NCBI GenBank assembly: GCA_016707425.1
Contig: JADJHU010000015.1
Span: forward strand, 890,001-954,000
Length of the DNA stretch: 64,000 bases
Source: Gammaproteobacteria bacterium
GTDB taxonomy: Bacteria; Pseudomonadota; Gammaproteobacteria; Steroidobacterales; Steroidobacteraceae
Reading direction: 5' to 3'
The translations under genes were made by a program, and so were the position numbers. This document shows positions 27,606 through 36,100 of this stretch, one piece after another (positions within the stretch are counted from its first letter, which is position 1; each line of letters opens with the position of its first letter). The notes under the pieces are model-generated. The model had not been told where the DNA came from and did not search any database. It saw only the letters and a list, made by a program, of their open reading frames with translations.

Positions 27606-27922
27606 GGTCGCACCTCGGCATTGCCCGCGGCCGATGGGGTCGGAGAAGGGCCGGTTTCCGGGGTGTTTGCGGCCTTCGCGGTGGGCTTTCCGCGCAACCT
27701 GCGCACGGCCTCCTCCTGATGCAGTCGCGTCCAGCCAGCCGGCAGGTCGGCAGGGTCGCGCGAGCGCAGCCAGGCGGGCGCGTGAGCCGGCAGCGGTCGC
27801 CACTTCCACAGTGCGCAGCGCGGGGCGGAGCAGACCGCGACTTGCTCGCGCCAGCTTCCGGGCGCGGACGTGTCGGCGATGCAGCTTCGGCAATATGCCG
27901 CGATGGCCTGACCGCGAGTCAT
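27602..27922 (-). CDS. Small Cys-containing phage/element protein
   Basis: 106 aa. The N terminus MTRGQAIAAYCRSCIADTS, followed by QVAVCSAPRCALWKWRPLP, has the spaced cysteines of a small protein common in prophages and plasmids, with a CxxC then CxxxxC followed by LxxxR. It probably binds a metal; function unknown. Its ATG overlaps the upstream stop (ATGA), and its stop overlaps the next GTG. Confidence 0.6.
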   Translation of the reverse strand: MTRGQAIAAYCRSCIADTSAPGSWREQVAVCSAPRCALWKWRPLPAHAPAWLRSRDPADLPAGWTRLHQEEAVRRLRGKPTAKAANTPETGPSPTPSAAGNAEVRP

Positions 27923-28086
27923 GGCCGCACCTTCCGCAGCGCGAACACGGCATCGCGCAGGCGTGCCCACGCGGTGCAGTTCGTGCGCAGTCTGGCCGGG
28001 CTCGGGTGCGGCAGCCGTGCGCCGCAGGATCGGCAGCGCGTGCCGGATGGCTTCGCGCGGCGGGGGAGTCGTAGTATCGTTGCCAT
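27919..28086 (-). CDS. Small zinc-ribbon-like protein
   Basis: 55 aa: basic N terminus, then CRSCGARLPHPSPARLRTNC, a possible zinc-binding knuckle. GAGG lies upstream of the ATG, and the stop overlaps the next gene (ATGA). Part of a coupled run of small element genes leading into the replicase. No family recognised. Confidence 0.45.
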   Translation of the reverse strand: MATILRLPRRAKPSGTRCRSCGARLPHPSPARLRTNCTAWARLRDAVFALRKVRP

Positions 28087-28098
28087 CTCGTGACCTCG

Positions 28099-28138
28099 AA
28101 CCCGCGGCATCGCCCTGCAAGGCGCCGCGGGTTTTTTT
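28099..28138 (+). terminator. GC-rich hairpin with T run (plus orientation)
   Basis: Stem AACCCGCGGC / GCCGCGGGTT followed by seven T on the plus strand. It would stop plus-strand transcription, although the genes on both sides are on the minus strand. On the minus strand the same hairpin lacks a downstream U run. Confidence 0.6.
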
Positions 28139-28142
28139 CGCT

Positions 28143-28340
28143 TCAGGCGACCTTGCCTGCGCTTCGCGCCTCGCGGATGCGGTCGCAAACCTCTGGCGTC
28201 CAAAGGCGGCGGCCCCACGTGTCGCGCGGTCCTCCAACCTTGTCGTGCCAAACGTTCGCCGTGATCTCACTTACGGGTCGGCGTGGGTCGATGCGCTGTT
28301 GTGCTTCTGCTTTCACCAGAAACTGAATGTTCTCGGTCAT
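28143..28340 (-). CDS. Small hypothetical protein
   Basis: 65 aa (MTENIQFLVKAEAQQR ... VCDRIREARSAGKVA), soluble and charged. GGAG precedes the ATG. First gene of the minus-strand element operon, divergent from the plus-strand ORF at 28412. Its position suggests an early regulator, but no family is recognised. Confidence 0.5.
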   Translation of the reverse strand: MTENIQFLVKAEAQQRIDPRRPVSEITANVWHDKVGGPRDTWGRRLWTPEVCDRIREARSAGKVA

Positions 28341-28367
28341 TCGGGGTGCTCCGTGATATCCCGCATA

Positions 28368-28381
28368 GGGGTATACTCCCC
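28368..28381. promoter_or_regulatory. GGGG-TATACT-CCCC operator/-10 candidate
   Basis: Four-base GC arms enclose TATACT, a near-consensus -10 box on the plus strand about 35 bp before the ORF at 28412. It lies in the 71-bp divergent spacer between the two right-end genes. No strong -35 is visible. Confidence 0.35.
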
Positions 28382-28411
28382 GCTTAGTTCGGTAATTCCT
28401 GCGAGGGTTTT

Positions 28412-28843
28412 GTGGCACGACAGCCCGCGATCCCGGACGAGACAATCGAGCAGTGCGAAGCTTTCGCCTTGCGGTCGGTCGCCGGCGCGCTCCTGCCGGA
28501 CGATGAACCGCTCGCCGGCGTGTCAGGCATCGCGGCCTACGTGCGCGACGAGTGCCGCGAACTGTCCACCTCGCGGGTTTATGCGGCGGTCAACACGATG
28601 ACGGCGCAGCCGTGGGTGCTGCACGTGGACTCAATCCCCGTCACGTTCGCATCAAGCGCGGAATGCTGGATGTCGCACGGTCGTCACGAGCTCGCGGCCC
28701 AGGTGCGCGCGTCGCACGACTGGCAGTCGATCGGCAGGCGCGGCGGCCGGCCGCGCACGCGCAGTGCGGACACTCCGCGCAGTGACGATGGGACGCGGCG
28801 CACGCTGGTCAGCGGCGGCACTCTCACTTATCCGCACGAGTAG
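28412..28843 (+). CDS. Hypothetical protein, possible element regulator
   Basis: 143 aa from GTG with GAGG upstream. It is the only plausible plus-strand gene in the element apart from the ParB-like remnants. Predicted mostly helical (IAAYVRDECRELSTSRVYAA) with a basic Arg/Gly-rich tail (IGRRGGRPRTRSADTPRS) that could bind nucleic acid. Its divergent position next to the small-gene operon is typical of a repressor, but no domain is recognised. Confidence 0.45.
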   Translation: MARQPAIPDETIEQCEAFALRSVAGALLPDDEPLAGVSGIAAYVRDECRELSTSRVYAAVNTMTAQPWVLHVDSIPVTFASSAECWMSHGRHELAAQVRASHDWQSIGRRGGRPRTRSADTPRSDDGTRRTLVSGGTLTYPHE

Positions 28844-28861
28844 GGAGCCGCGCACGCGGTA

Positions 28862-28881
28862 GCTGCTACCAGATTGCTACC
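28862..28881 (+). repeat. Arm-type site candidate, right end
   Basis: TGCTACC at 28864-28870 and 28875-28881, the same spacing and orientation as at the left end, about 108 bp inside the right core. In the circular form the two would flank the attachment core. Confidence 0.5.
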
Positions 28882-28924
28882 GCTTCCAGCCGCATGAACG
28901 AAAATCAGCCGGACGCCAGAAACG

Positions 28925-28952
28925 AAAAAAGGCCGGGAATTCCAGCCTTTTC
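28925..28952. terminator. Bidirectional hairpin near the right end
   Basis: AAAAGGC (28927-28933) pairs with GCCTTTT (28945-28951) around a GGAATTCC palindrome, with A and T runs on the two sides. It could end the plus-strand ORF and insulate the element from outside. Confidence 0.5.
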
Positions 28953-28988
28953 CGTGCGCCTCAGTCTGGTCTGTGCGCGTCAGGGCAA

Positions 28989-29031
28989 ATTTGTAATCAG
29001 TGGGTCGGGGGTTCGATTCCCTCAGCCGGCA
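28989..29031 (+). repeat. attR: 43-bp direct repeat
   Basis: Perfect copy of the tRNA-Thr 3' end (22694-22736). It is not a tRNA gene because the 5' half is absent. It supplies the stop codon of the DUF523 gene (28997-28999) on the minus strand. Confidence 0.9.
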
Positions 29032-29605
29032 ATGATGCCGCATACCGGTAGCAGGCCATCACGAAGCGCGCCAGGCTTCCCATGGTGACCAGCGCCTCTT
29101 CGTCGCACATCGGTGCGCGGGGGAAGGCGCGGCGCAGATGTTCGGCATAACGTCCGCCAGCGAGACCGATCTGTACGCCGTGTTCGTCGAACAGCGGCGC
29201 GTTGCCCGGCGCGCAGCTCGCCGAGCGCGCCTTGAAGACGTAGCCGTGGAAGATCCTGCTGCGTACCACGTCCGTGGCGAAACCATCGAGGCGCGCGGTG
29301 ATGTCGGTCGCGTGCGCCTCGACGCTGCGGACCGCCTCGTGCCCGGCGGCGAGCCGGACACGCTGCATCGCCGGGCGTGGCACGCCCAGACCGATTGCGA
29401 CCTCCGGGCACAATGACACGACCTCGGCGACCAGGGGCAGCACGACGGAAACCGCGTTGCTGCGACAGTCGCTGCCGTCAGGGCGGACTTTCTCGCCGGC
29501 GAGGCAGGCGCTCGCACCGATGCGGACGCGAAAGCCGGCATTCCATAGCGGGGCCGTGACGGGATCCGTGCGCAGTGCGTCGAAGAGATGGTCCCGGAGG
29601 GTCAC
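28997..29605 (-). CDS. DUF523 family protein (TudS-like)
   Basis: 202 aa. Motifs RIGASACLAGEKVRPDGSDC, SLCPEVAIGLGVPRPAMQ and SASCAPGN carry the conserved cysteines of DUF523, whose member TudS uses a [4Fe-4S] cluster to desulfurise thiouracil. The last ~13 residues (LPAEGIEPPTH) are read from the attR copy of the tRNA 3' end, antisense to the tRNA. Before the element inserted, this gene would have overlapped the tRNA gene and used the same stop. Confidence 0.75.
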   Translation of the reverse strand: MTLRDHLFDALRTDPVTAPLWNAGFRVRIGASACLAGEKVRPDGSDCRSNAVSVVLPLVAEVVSLCPEVAIGLGVPRPAMQRVRLAAGHEAVRSVEAHATDITARLDGFATDVVRSRIFHGYVFKARSASCAPGNAPLFDEHGVQIGLAGGRYAEHLRRAFPRAPMCDEEALVTMGSLARFVMACYRYAASLPAEGIEPPTH

Positions 29606-29647
29606 GCGTGAATTATAGGAGGGCGCCGCGGTCGGTGTCGTCCGCCG

Positions 29648-30415
29648 CTACTTCATGAGCCGCCGCCGTATCAGCCACCCTGCGACGCCGACGCCGACGA
29701 CCGCATAACTGAGCAGCACCGCGACATTCACCAGCGGCCGCACCGGGACGGCGCCGAGCGTGAGCGCACGCGCGAGCTCGGTGGCGTGCAGCAGAGGCAG
29801 GGCTTCGGCGAGTCGGCGGGCGGTCGCGGGGAGGCCCGAGGCTGGAAAGAACACGCCCGAGAGCAGCATCATCGGTGTCATGGCGAGCGTGAAGTAGTAG
29901 ACGAAGAAGTCGTAGGATTTCGCGAACGCCGTGACGACGAGTGCCACGCCCGAGAAGGCGAGTCCGGTGACGAGGACCACGGGCAGTGCGGCGAGCGGTT
30001 GCCAGCCCGAGACGATGCCGAGTGCGTACATCACCACGAGTATCGCGGCTCCGGACAGCACACTCTTCAGTGCGGCCCATACCCACTCTCCGAGCACGAC
30101 GTCACCGATGGTGAGGGGCGCGTGCAGCATGCCTTCCCACGTGCGCTGGATCGCCAGCCGTGCGAAGGCGGAATAGAGCGCTTCGAAGGACGCGCTGTAC
30201 ATCGTCGAGTAGCAGATCATTCCGGCGGCCAGGAACGCGAGGTAGGGCACGCCCTCGATCTTCGGCAGGAAGGCTCCGAAGCCGAGCCCGAAACCGAGCA
30301 GCCAGATGAGGGGATCGGCGAGATTGCCAATGAGCGAGGGCACGAGGAGCTTGCGCCAGACGAGGAAGTTCCGCCGTACGATGTGCAGGAAGCGCAGCGA
30401 GAGGAGCTCAGTCAC
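29648..30415 (-). CDS. ABC-2 type transporter permease (NodJ-like)
   Basis: 255 aa with six predicted membrane helices (WLLGFGLGFGAFLP, YLAFLAAGMICYSTMY, LVVTAFAKSYDFFVYYF and others). Starts at a GTG near the stop of the ATPase gene, slightly overlapping it. The family exports lipo-oligosaccharides, polysaccharides or drugs. With the ATPase it forms a two-gene exporter; the substrate is unknown. Confidence 0.8.
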   Translation of the reverse strand: MTELLSLRFLHIVRRNFLVWRKLLVPSLIGNLADPLIWLLGFGLGFGAFLPKIEGVPYLAFLAAGMICYSTMYSASFEALYSAFARLAIQRTWEGMLHAPLTIGDVVLGEWVWAALKSVLSGAAILVVMYALGIVSGWQPLAALPVVLVTGLAFSGVALVVTAFAKSYDFFVYYFTLAMTPMMLLSGVFFPASGLPATARRLAEALPLLHATELARALTLGAVPVRPLVNVAVLLSYAVVGVGVAGWLIRRRLMK

Positions 30416-31313
30416 GGATGTCGCGACCCGTGAGCTTGATGAACACATCCTCGAGGTTCGCGGCTCGCGAGAGGGCGCGCAGCCCGGAGTGGCGCCCGGC
30501 GGCGCGCAGCAGTTCATCCGGTTCGCGGCAATAGCAGAAGGCGGTCTCGCCGGCGATCTCCACCCGCCCGGCGAGCGCCCGTCCGGTCTCCTCGATCCAG
30601 GCCGGCATGCCTTCACCGAAGATCTCGGTCACCTGCGGCTCGATGCAGGTCTCGATGAGCTTCCTGGGCGTGTCGAGTGCGATCAGCTCTCCACGGTCCA
30701 TGATGGCGACACGGTTGCAGAGCCGCTCGGCCTCCTCCATGAAATGCGTCGTGAGGATCAGCGTGCGTCCTGCGCCGAGTAGCGATTTCAGGCGGCTCCA
30801 GATGAGATGGCGTGCCTGGGGATCGAGCCCCGTGGTCGGCTCGTCCATGAACAGCACGATGGGGTCGTTGATGAGCGCGCGCGCCAGGGTGAGCCGCCGC
30901 TTCATGCCACCAGAGAGCGTGTCGATGCCGGCATCGGCGCGTTCCGTGAGACCCGCGAAGTCCAGCAGCTGCGGTATGCGCGCGCGGACGTCCCGGCGGT
31001 TCAGGTCGAAGTAGCGACCGAAGACCAGGAGGTTCTCGGTCACCGTGAAGTCGGGATCGAGATTGTCGAACTGCGGCACGACGCCGACGCGATAGCGCGC
31101 GCGACGCGCACCCTGCGGGATGGCGTTGCCCGCGAGACGGATGCGGCCGGAGTCGGGACGTGTGAGCCCGAGGCAGCAGCGCAGCGTGGTGGTCTTGCCC
31201 GCGCCGTTGGGCCCGAGCAGCCCGAAGCACTCCCCGGGCGAAACCGCGAAGCTCACGCCGCGGACGACTTCCCGGGTTCCGTAGCTCTTGTGCAGGGACT
31301 CGACTTCGAGCAC
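30408..31313 (-). CDS. ABC transporter ATP-binding protein (NodI/DrrA-like)
   Basis: 301 aa. Walker A GLLGPNGAGKTTTL, signature LSGGMKRRLTLARAL, Walker B IVLFMDEPTTGLDPQ, and H-loop LTTHFMEEAERLC. The C-terminal ~80 residues are the NodI/DrrA-type extension. Start is GTG at 31313. Overlaps the permease start, so both subunits are made together. Confidence 0.85.
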   Translation of the reverse strand: MLEVESLHKSYGTREVVRGVSFAVSPGECFGLLGPNGAGKTTTLRCCLGLTRPDSGRIRLAGNAIPQGARRARYRVGVVPQFDNLDPDFTVTENLLVFGRYFDLNRRDVRARIPQLLDFAGLTERADAGIDTLSGGMKRRLTLARALINDPIVLFMDEPTTGLDPQARHLIWSRLKSLLGAGRTLILTTHFMEEAERLCNRVAIMDRGELIALDTPRKLIETCIEPQVTEIFGEGMPAWIEETGRALAGRVEIAGETAFCYCREPDELLRAAGRHSGLRALSRAANLEDVFIKLTGRDIRD

Positions 31314-31358
31314 CTGCTCATTGTGCGGGTCGCCCCCGAATGTGCAACAGCCAGACGC

Positions 31359-31652
31359 TCAGCGGCCGCTGCTGGCGTCCATCATGAGGCCGGTGCCGCC
31401 CCGCGAGACGTGCGCCACGATGGCGCGGCGCCGGTGCAGCTTGGTGATGGCGCCGAGATTGATCGCGAAGGCCAGTTCGACCCGCTGGCCCTTGCGCAGC
31501 CCGAGGTTGCTGGTCTCGACGAAGACACCTGTTGCGCTCAGGTTCATCGCCCGGCAGAGTCGCCGGCAGCCGCCCGCAACGACGATGTAGACGGTGGTGC
31601 GTGCACGGTGCCGGCTGTGCAGCCGTCGTTCCAGCGATTGCACCTCGGTCAT
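31359..31652 (-). CDS. PilZ domain protein
   Basis: 97 aa. The basic N-terminal LERRLHSRHRARTTVYI holds the RxxxR part, and NLSATGVFVET supplies the N/DxSxxG part of the cyclic-di-GMP-binding motif. Probably a single-domain c-di-GMP effector. ATG at 31652 is preferred over ATG at 31658 because GGAG is better spaced. It sits just before pilus genes, so a pilus or motility role is plausible but unproven. Confidence 0.75.
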   Translation of the reverse strand: MTEVQSLERRLHSRHRARTTVYIVVAGGCRRLCRAMNLSATGVFVETSNLGLRKGQRVELAFAINLGAITKLHRRRAIVAHVSRGGTGLMMDASSGR

Positions 31653-31725
31653 CGACATGCTCCGGCATCTCCCTGGATTGACCGCATTATGCCGCCTGCC
31701 TGGAGCGCGTCGGCGGCGACTGAAC

Positions 31726-32808
31726 TTAATCGAGCCACACACGCACCGATACGGGGCAGTGGTCGGACAGCCGGAGGTGCCGGGCCTCGTCGGCGCGGTA
31801 GGTCAGTCGCTCGAAGGAGCCGGGTATGACGCGCGTACCGAGTGTGCGGCCGAGCACGATGGAGTCAATGTAGCCACGATGCGCCTGGTACGGCGCGCAG
31901 TTGCGGAAATCCTGCCCCTCGGCGGCGTTCACGAGATCCGCCCCCGGCGGGTCGCCATCGTCGATCTCCGGCCATAGCCGCTGCAGTCGGCCCGTGGCGG
32001 AGCGCGCCGGACCCTGGTCGTGCAGCAGGTCGCGGTTGAAGTCACCCAGTACGGCGAAGCGACGCCCGGCGAGGGCCTGGTCGTCGATCCAGCGTTCGAG
32101 GGCGCCGGCCTGCCGCGCGAGGACGGCGCAGTCGCGTTTCGGATCGTCGAGCAGGCGCCGCCCGCAGCCCGATTTCAGGTGCACGGCAAGCAGGCGGATT
32201 TCGCGCGGTTCACCGGGAAAGAGAATCAGTTCCGCGCCACGCCGCACGCTGTCGCCGAGCGACAGGGCCCGCAGATCGGCACCGCATCGATGGCGCAGTC
32301 CGTGGCGGATCGCGAAACCGGTGTTCTGCACGTGGCGTCGCGCGGTGAAGCAGAAGTCGTAGTCCGGGAACACCCGGTGTGCGGCGGCTTCGCCATCGAC
32401 CTCCTGCAGCGCGATGACGTCGGCATCGAGCCGGCGGGCATAGCGGGCCAGCGCGGCGAAATCGCGCGCCGAGCGCTCGAGACGCCCCGCGACGTCACAC
32501 GGTATGCGGCGCTCCTCGCCCTGCACGCGCGCGCCGGAGGCTGTGCAGGTCGTGCGCAGCTCCTGGAAGACCTCGGGTGAGATGAGCCATTCCAGATTCC
32601 ACGTGGCGAGCTTCAGGCTGGGCCGTGTCGTGGGCGCCGCCGCACGGCCCGCAGCCGTGACGGCGAGCAACGTGCCCAGCGCGAATCCGGCGAAGCGCCA
32701 CGCGCTTCGCGCTGCCGCCTCAGCGCCAGCAGGTGTCCACGCCGCCCGGGCCGGTCGAACCGCGGACCCCGGTGTCCGTGATCGAGAGCTGCGTGCACTG
32801 CGTGTCAT
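31726..32808 (-). CDS. Endonuclease/exonuclease/phosphatase family protein
   Basis: About 270 residues of clear EEP fold: LATWNLEWL, VIALQEVDGEAAA, LAVHLKSG, FAVLGDFNRDL and SDHCPVSVRV, covering the metal and catalytic residues. A hydrophobic signal-like segment (FAGFALGTLLAVTAAGRAAA) precedes it, so it is probably secreted or anchored. The start is unclear: the ATG at 32808 overlaps pilE by 89 bp and adds an Arg-rich leader; no good start lies nearer the signal segment. Substrate (DNA, phosphoester or lipid) unknown. Confidence 0.7.
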   Translation of the reverse strand: MTRSARSSRSRTPGSAVRPARAAWTPAGAEAAARSAWRFAGFALGTLLAVTAAGRAAAPTTRPSLKLATWNLEWLISPEVFQELRTTCTASGARVQGEERRIPCDVAGRLERSARDFAALARYARRLDADVIALQEVDGEAAAHRVFPDYDFCFTARRHVQNTGFAIRHGLRHRCGADLRALSLGDSVRRGAELILFPGEPREIRLLAVHLKSGCGRRLLDDPKRDCAVLARQAGALERWIDDQALAGRRFAVLGDFNRDLLHDQGPARSATGRLQRLWPEIDDGDPPGADLVNAAEGQDFRNCAPYQAHRGYIDSIVLGRTLGTRVIPGSFERLTYRADEARHLRLSDHCPVSVRVWLD

Positions 32809-33163
32809 CGGTCTGACCCCCACCCGCAACCGGATCGGCCGTTGCCGTGTAGCCCTGGGCGCCGGCGCCCAGAGCGACGGTGATGGCATAGCGGCCGCCC
32901 TCCGTCTGCGCGAGGAGCCCGAGGCCCGCCGGCGGGGCCGCCGCGATCTGGTCGGTGTAGGCGTTGTTCTGCAGGTAGAACTTTTCCTGTGCGGCCTGCA
33001 GCTGCATGAGTGCCGTCTTCGCCTCGGTCCGCTGGGTGCGGATCATGTAGTTCCGGTAGCTCGGCACGGCAATCGAGGCAAGGATCGCGATCACGATGAC
33101 CACCACCAGCAGCTCGATGAGGGTCACGCCCCGCAGCGCGCTTCTGCAGGCATTACGGCGCAT
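32720..33163 (-). CDS. pilE: Type IV pilin, PilE-like
   Basis: 147 aa. Prepilin leader ending in G followed by VTLIELLVVVIVIAILASIA, with the conserved Glu5. The C-terminal disulfide pair is C...C in DDTQCTQL and GVDTCWR. GGGAG lies 7 bases before ATG 33163. As the last gene of the fimT-pilVWX-pilY1-pilE cluster it is a minor pilin of the PilE type rather than the major subunit. Confidence 0.85.
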   Translation of the reverse strand: MRRNACRSALRGVTLIELLVVVIVIAILASIAVPSYRNYMIRTQRTEAKTALMQLQAAQEKFYLQNNAYTDQIAAAPPAGLGLLAQTEGGRYAITVALGAGAQGYTATADPVAGGGQTDDTQCTQLSITDTGVRGSTGPGGVDTCWR

Positions 33164-36100
33164 CGCGGCGCTCCCAGAAGGTGCGTACCGTGCCACCGGC
33201 TGCGACGCACTTGTTCAGGATCTCGACTCCGGCCACGCATACCGTGGGCGGCGCGGTGGGCGGCGAGTTCGGATCGTTGGAGCTGCCGTTGCGGATCATG
33301 GCAACGTTGACCTCGCCGACGATGCCGCGCTGGTGCAGCGCGACGAACAGGTCGTTGCTGTCGGTCACGCCGTCGTCCGTGAAATCGAGGGCCGGCCCGC
33401 CGCTGTCGACTCTCAGTGCGTAGACCCGGTTGATGTTCGACGGATAACACGGATCCTGCGCCTGGGGCAGGAGCGGCTGGAAGGTGGTGAACAGGATGAC
33501 GTTGTTCACGGTGGTGGCCTCCGCGAGCACTTTTTCACCCGACCAGCCGCCGTTGAGGTTCATGCTGAGCTTCCAGCCTGCGGCTGCAGGTGGCACCGCG
33601 ATCCCGCCCGGATTGCTCGTGATGTCCACGAGGCCCGCGTCGGTGAGGGGGGTGATCGCGTTATACGTGGCCTGAGAGAGATGCGCATAGGGTCTGGCAT
33701 CGCGGATGGAGTAGAAGCGCTCCTGGGTCACCGTGTTGAGCGGGTGGCCGCGGTAGCCCGAGCCGATGGCGATGTTGTAGTAGGGCGCCTGGGCACGACG
33801 CTGCACGAGGGCGACGTCGGGCGCGCTGTAGAAGCGGCGGTTGTCGGCGTTCGTCGCACCCGTCACATCGCCTGCACCGAGCTTCGCGATGACTCCACCG
33901 GTCACGAGCGAGGATCGCGGCTGACCGTTGAAGATATCGAAGCGCCACACCCTGCCGCCCATGTCCGCCGCATACATGCGGTCCGCGAACAGATCCCCGT
34001 CGGTGTCGATGACGGTGATGCGGCCCGGGATGGAGTTGTTCATGCTCCGGCCCGAGGTGTTCAGCTGGAGATCGGGTGTGCCGGTGCCCGGCCCTCCCGC
34101 GTACCACAGGCGCTGGCCGGTCTGCGCATCCACGATGTAGATGCGATTGCCGACCGTATCGGCAGAATACGGCTGGTTTTCCTGTGTCCGGTCGTAACCG
34201 CCACCGAAGATCAGCACGAACTTCTCGGGATCGGTGTTGCCCGGCGCGCCGCTGACGCGCACACGCGTGATGACCGGGGCCGACCAGGTTTCGCCGATGC
34301 CGGGGAGCTCTGTCGGGCCGATGTTCCAGAGCAGCTTCGGCTGCGCCCGATCCGTGACATCGAGCGCGTAGTAGTGGTCACCGCCGCTGCGCATGCCGAA
34401 GAACAGCCACACCCGGTCGCCCTCCGAGGCTGTCACGATGCCGTCCTGGTTCTTGTCGAGCTTCAGCACGCGGACGTCGCCGTCCAGTCCGTAGCTGCGG
34501 CTGGTGACGGCGAGGTTCTCCCGCAGCGTGCCGAGGCGCGAGAGGAGCTCTGGCGGCATGTAGGCCCAGAGTTCTTCCCCGCCGCCGCTGCCCGTGCGGG
34601 CGCTGAAAGCATGCAGGAAGCCGTCGTTGGTCGGCGTGAAGACCACGGCATCTGCTGCGTCCGGGCTCGCGGTCGTACCGCCATAGGAGACCACTGCGGG
34701 ACGACCATGCAGCGGGTCGCCCATGAATTTCACCTGATCGGCACTGCTGCCGTCATGGTTGAGATCGTCCACGTCCAGGCCGCGCACCCAGCGGATCGCG
34801 TCCTGGCAGGTCGTGGAGCAGCTGCTGGTGTTCGAGCCGGTACCGACGACCGCATCCGTGAGTGCGCTGTTGGTCGTGTCGATGACATTGCCCGCCGACG
34901 TGAGGTTCGAACCGGCCAGTGAGGTATAGAGCTTGCGCGCGCCGGGGAGCGGCAGCTGGCTCACCGCACCACCCTTGGTCACGTCGTTGCCGTCAGGCGA
35001 GGGCGACCAGTAGCTCGTGGTGCCGTTGGCGAAGAAGCCCGCGGCATCGACGGCGTTGGTGCCGTTCGTGTCGACCACGGAGGTGCCGTCCAGGCGGTAC
35101 TTCTTGAGGTTGCCCGGCCAGTGCGTGCCCTGGCCCACCTTGAACACCGAGAAGAACAGGTCATTGCTGGTCTGGGCACGGTTGAAGGCGTTCACCGCGA
35201 TCGAGGGCGTCACGAAGGTCGAGCTTTCTTCCTGGATGCCGCCGAAGATAGTCTGCAGGGGCGGCCGTGAGCGTGGGCACGTCGCTGGCGGTGTAAGCGT
35301 GCTCCGTGCCACCGGCACGCGCGATGTTGTTCATGTAATCCATGCTCGCGGCGAGGTCCGACCCGAAGCCGATCATGTAGGTGAGAGCCGTCTGGCTTCC
35401 GGGGAGCGAGGGAGCGAGATCCGTCTGCGGATTGCTCAGCCACCCGGCGAGATCGTCCATGCAGATGCCGCTGCCCGTGACCCAGCCGCCGTCGTGATAA
35501 GGCTCGTAAGGGTCGGCCGCGCAGGCGCTCTTGCCGATCATGGACGCGATCTTGGCGTTCGCGTCCGTATCCAGGGTCGGGGCGCCGTCGGTCAGGTAGA
35601 CGACATAGTTCTTCTGGCACTGGTACTCGAGCGGCGACTTGTACTGCGAGCCGCCGCTCACCCGTGAGGCGGCGACGCTCAGGCCCGGAGACGACCGGTT
35701 GCCGTAGTCGACGTTGCCGCCCTTGAGATACAGCGCTGCTTCGTAATACGTTTCCGAAAGCGGCGTGCCGCCGTTGCCGGCGGTCGGCGAGAAGCCCTGC
35801 AGCGTGTTGATGATGGCGCTGCGGCTGGTGGCGATGTTCTGGACCGCGTTCAGCACGTAGCCGCCCTGGGCATCTGTGCTGTAGCGCATGAGCCCGAGGT
35901 TCACACCGTTCAGCGAGCTCGCCAGATCGATCGCCACATCGCGCACGATCTCCAGGCGTGTCTTGGGTGTCGGCGTCCCGGGGCCGGCCTTGTAGTTCAG
36001 GTAATTCGCACTGTAGAAGCGGTAGGTACCGGTGAGTGCACTGCCGCTCCACAGGCTGTGCGGCGAGGTGTCCCAGCCGGTGCCGCCGTTGTAGATGTAG

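Larger units (their letters stand above)
22694..29031. mobile_element. Integrative element in tRNA-Thr with NrS-1-like replicase (~6.3 kb)
   Basis: Bounded by 43-bp perfect direct repeats of the tRNA-Thr 3' end (period 6,295 bp), with a tyrosine integrase immediately inside the left end. Cargo: integrase, decayed ParB-like repeats, an AlpA/Xis-like protein, a large primase-polymerase/helicase, four small minus-strand ORFs and one plus-strand ORF near the right end. No capsid, packaging, relaxase or toxin gene is recognised. The layout (int, xis, replication module, small regulators) resembles phage satellites or small integrative plasmids. Tandem TGCTACC sites lie near both ends. Confidence 0.85.

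Noticed and set aside
27501..27953. 150-codon minus-strand frame overlapping the small Cys-rich gene
   Set aside because: Only its last ~34 codons make sense (hydrophobic peptide with overlaps); the upstream part is another frame of the MTRGQ gene.
28989..29031. Second tRNA-Thr at the right end of the element
   Set aside because: Only the 3' half (43 bases) is present; no 5' acceptor, D-arm or full anticodon stem. It is attR.
29046..29052. GGTAGCA, a fourth copy of the heptamer
   Set aside because: Single copy, outside the element and inside DUF523 coding sequence; no tandem partner at 11 bp.
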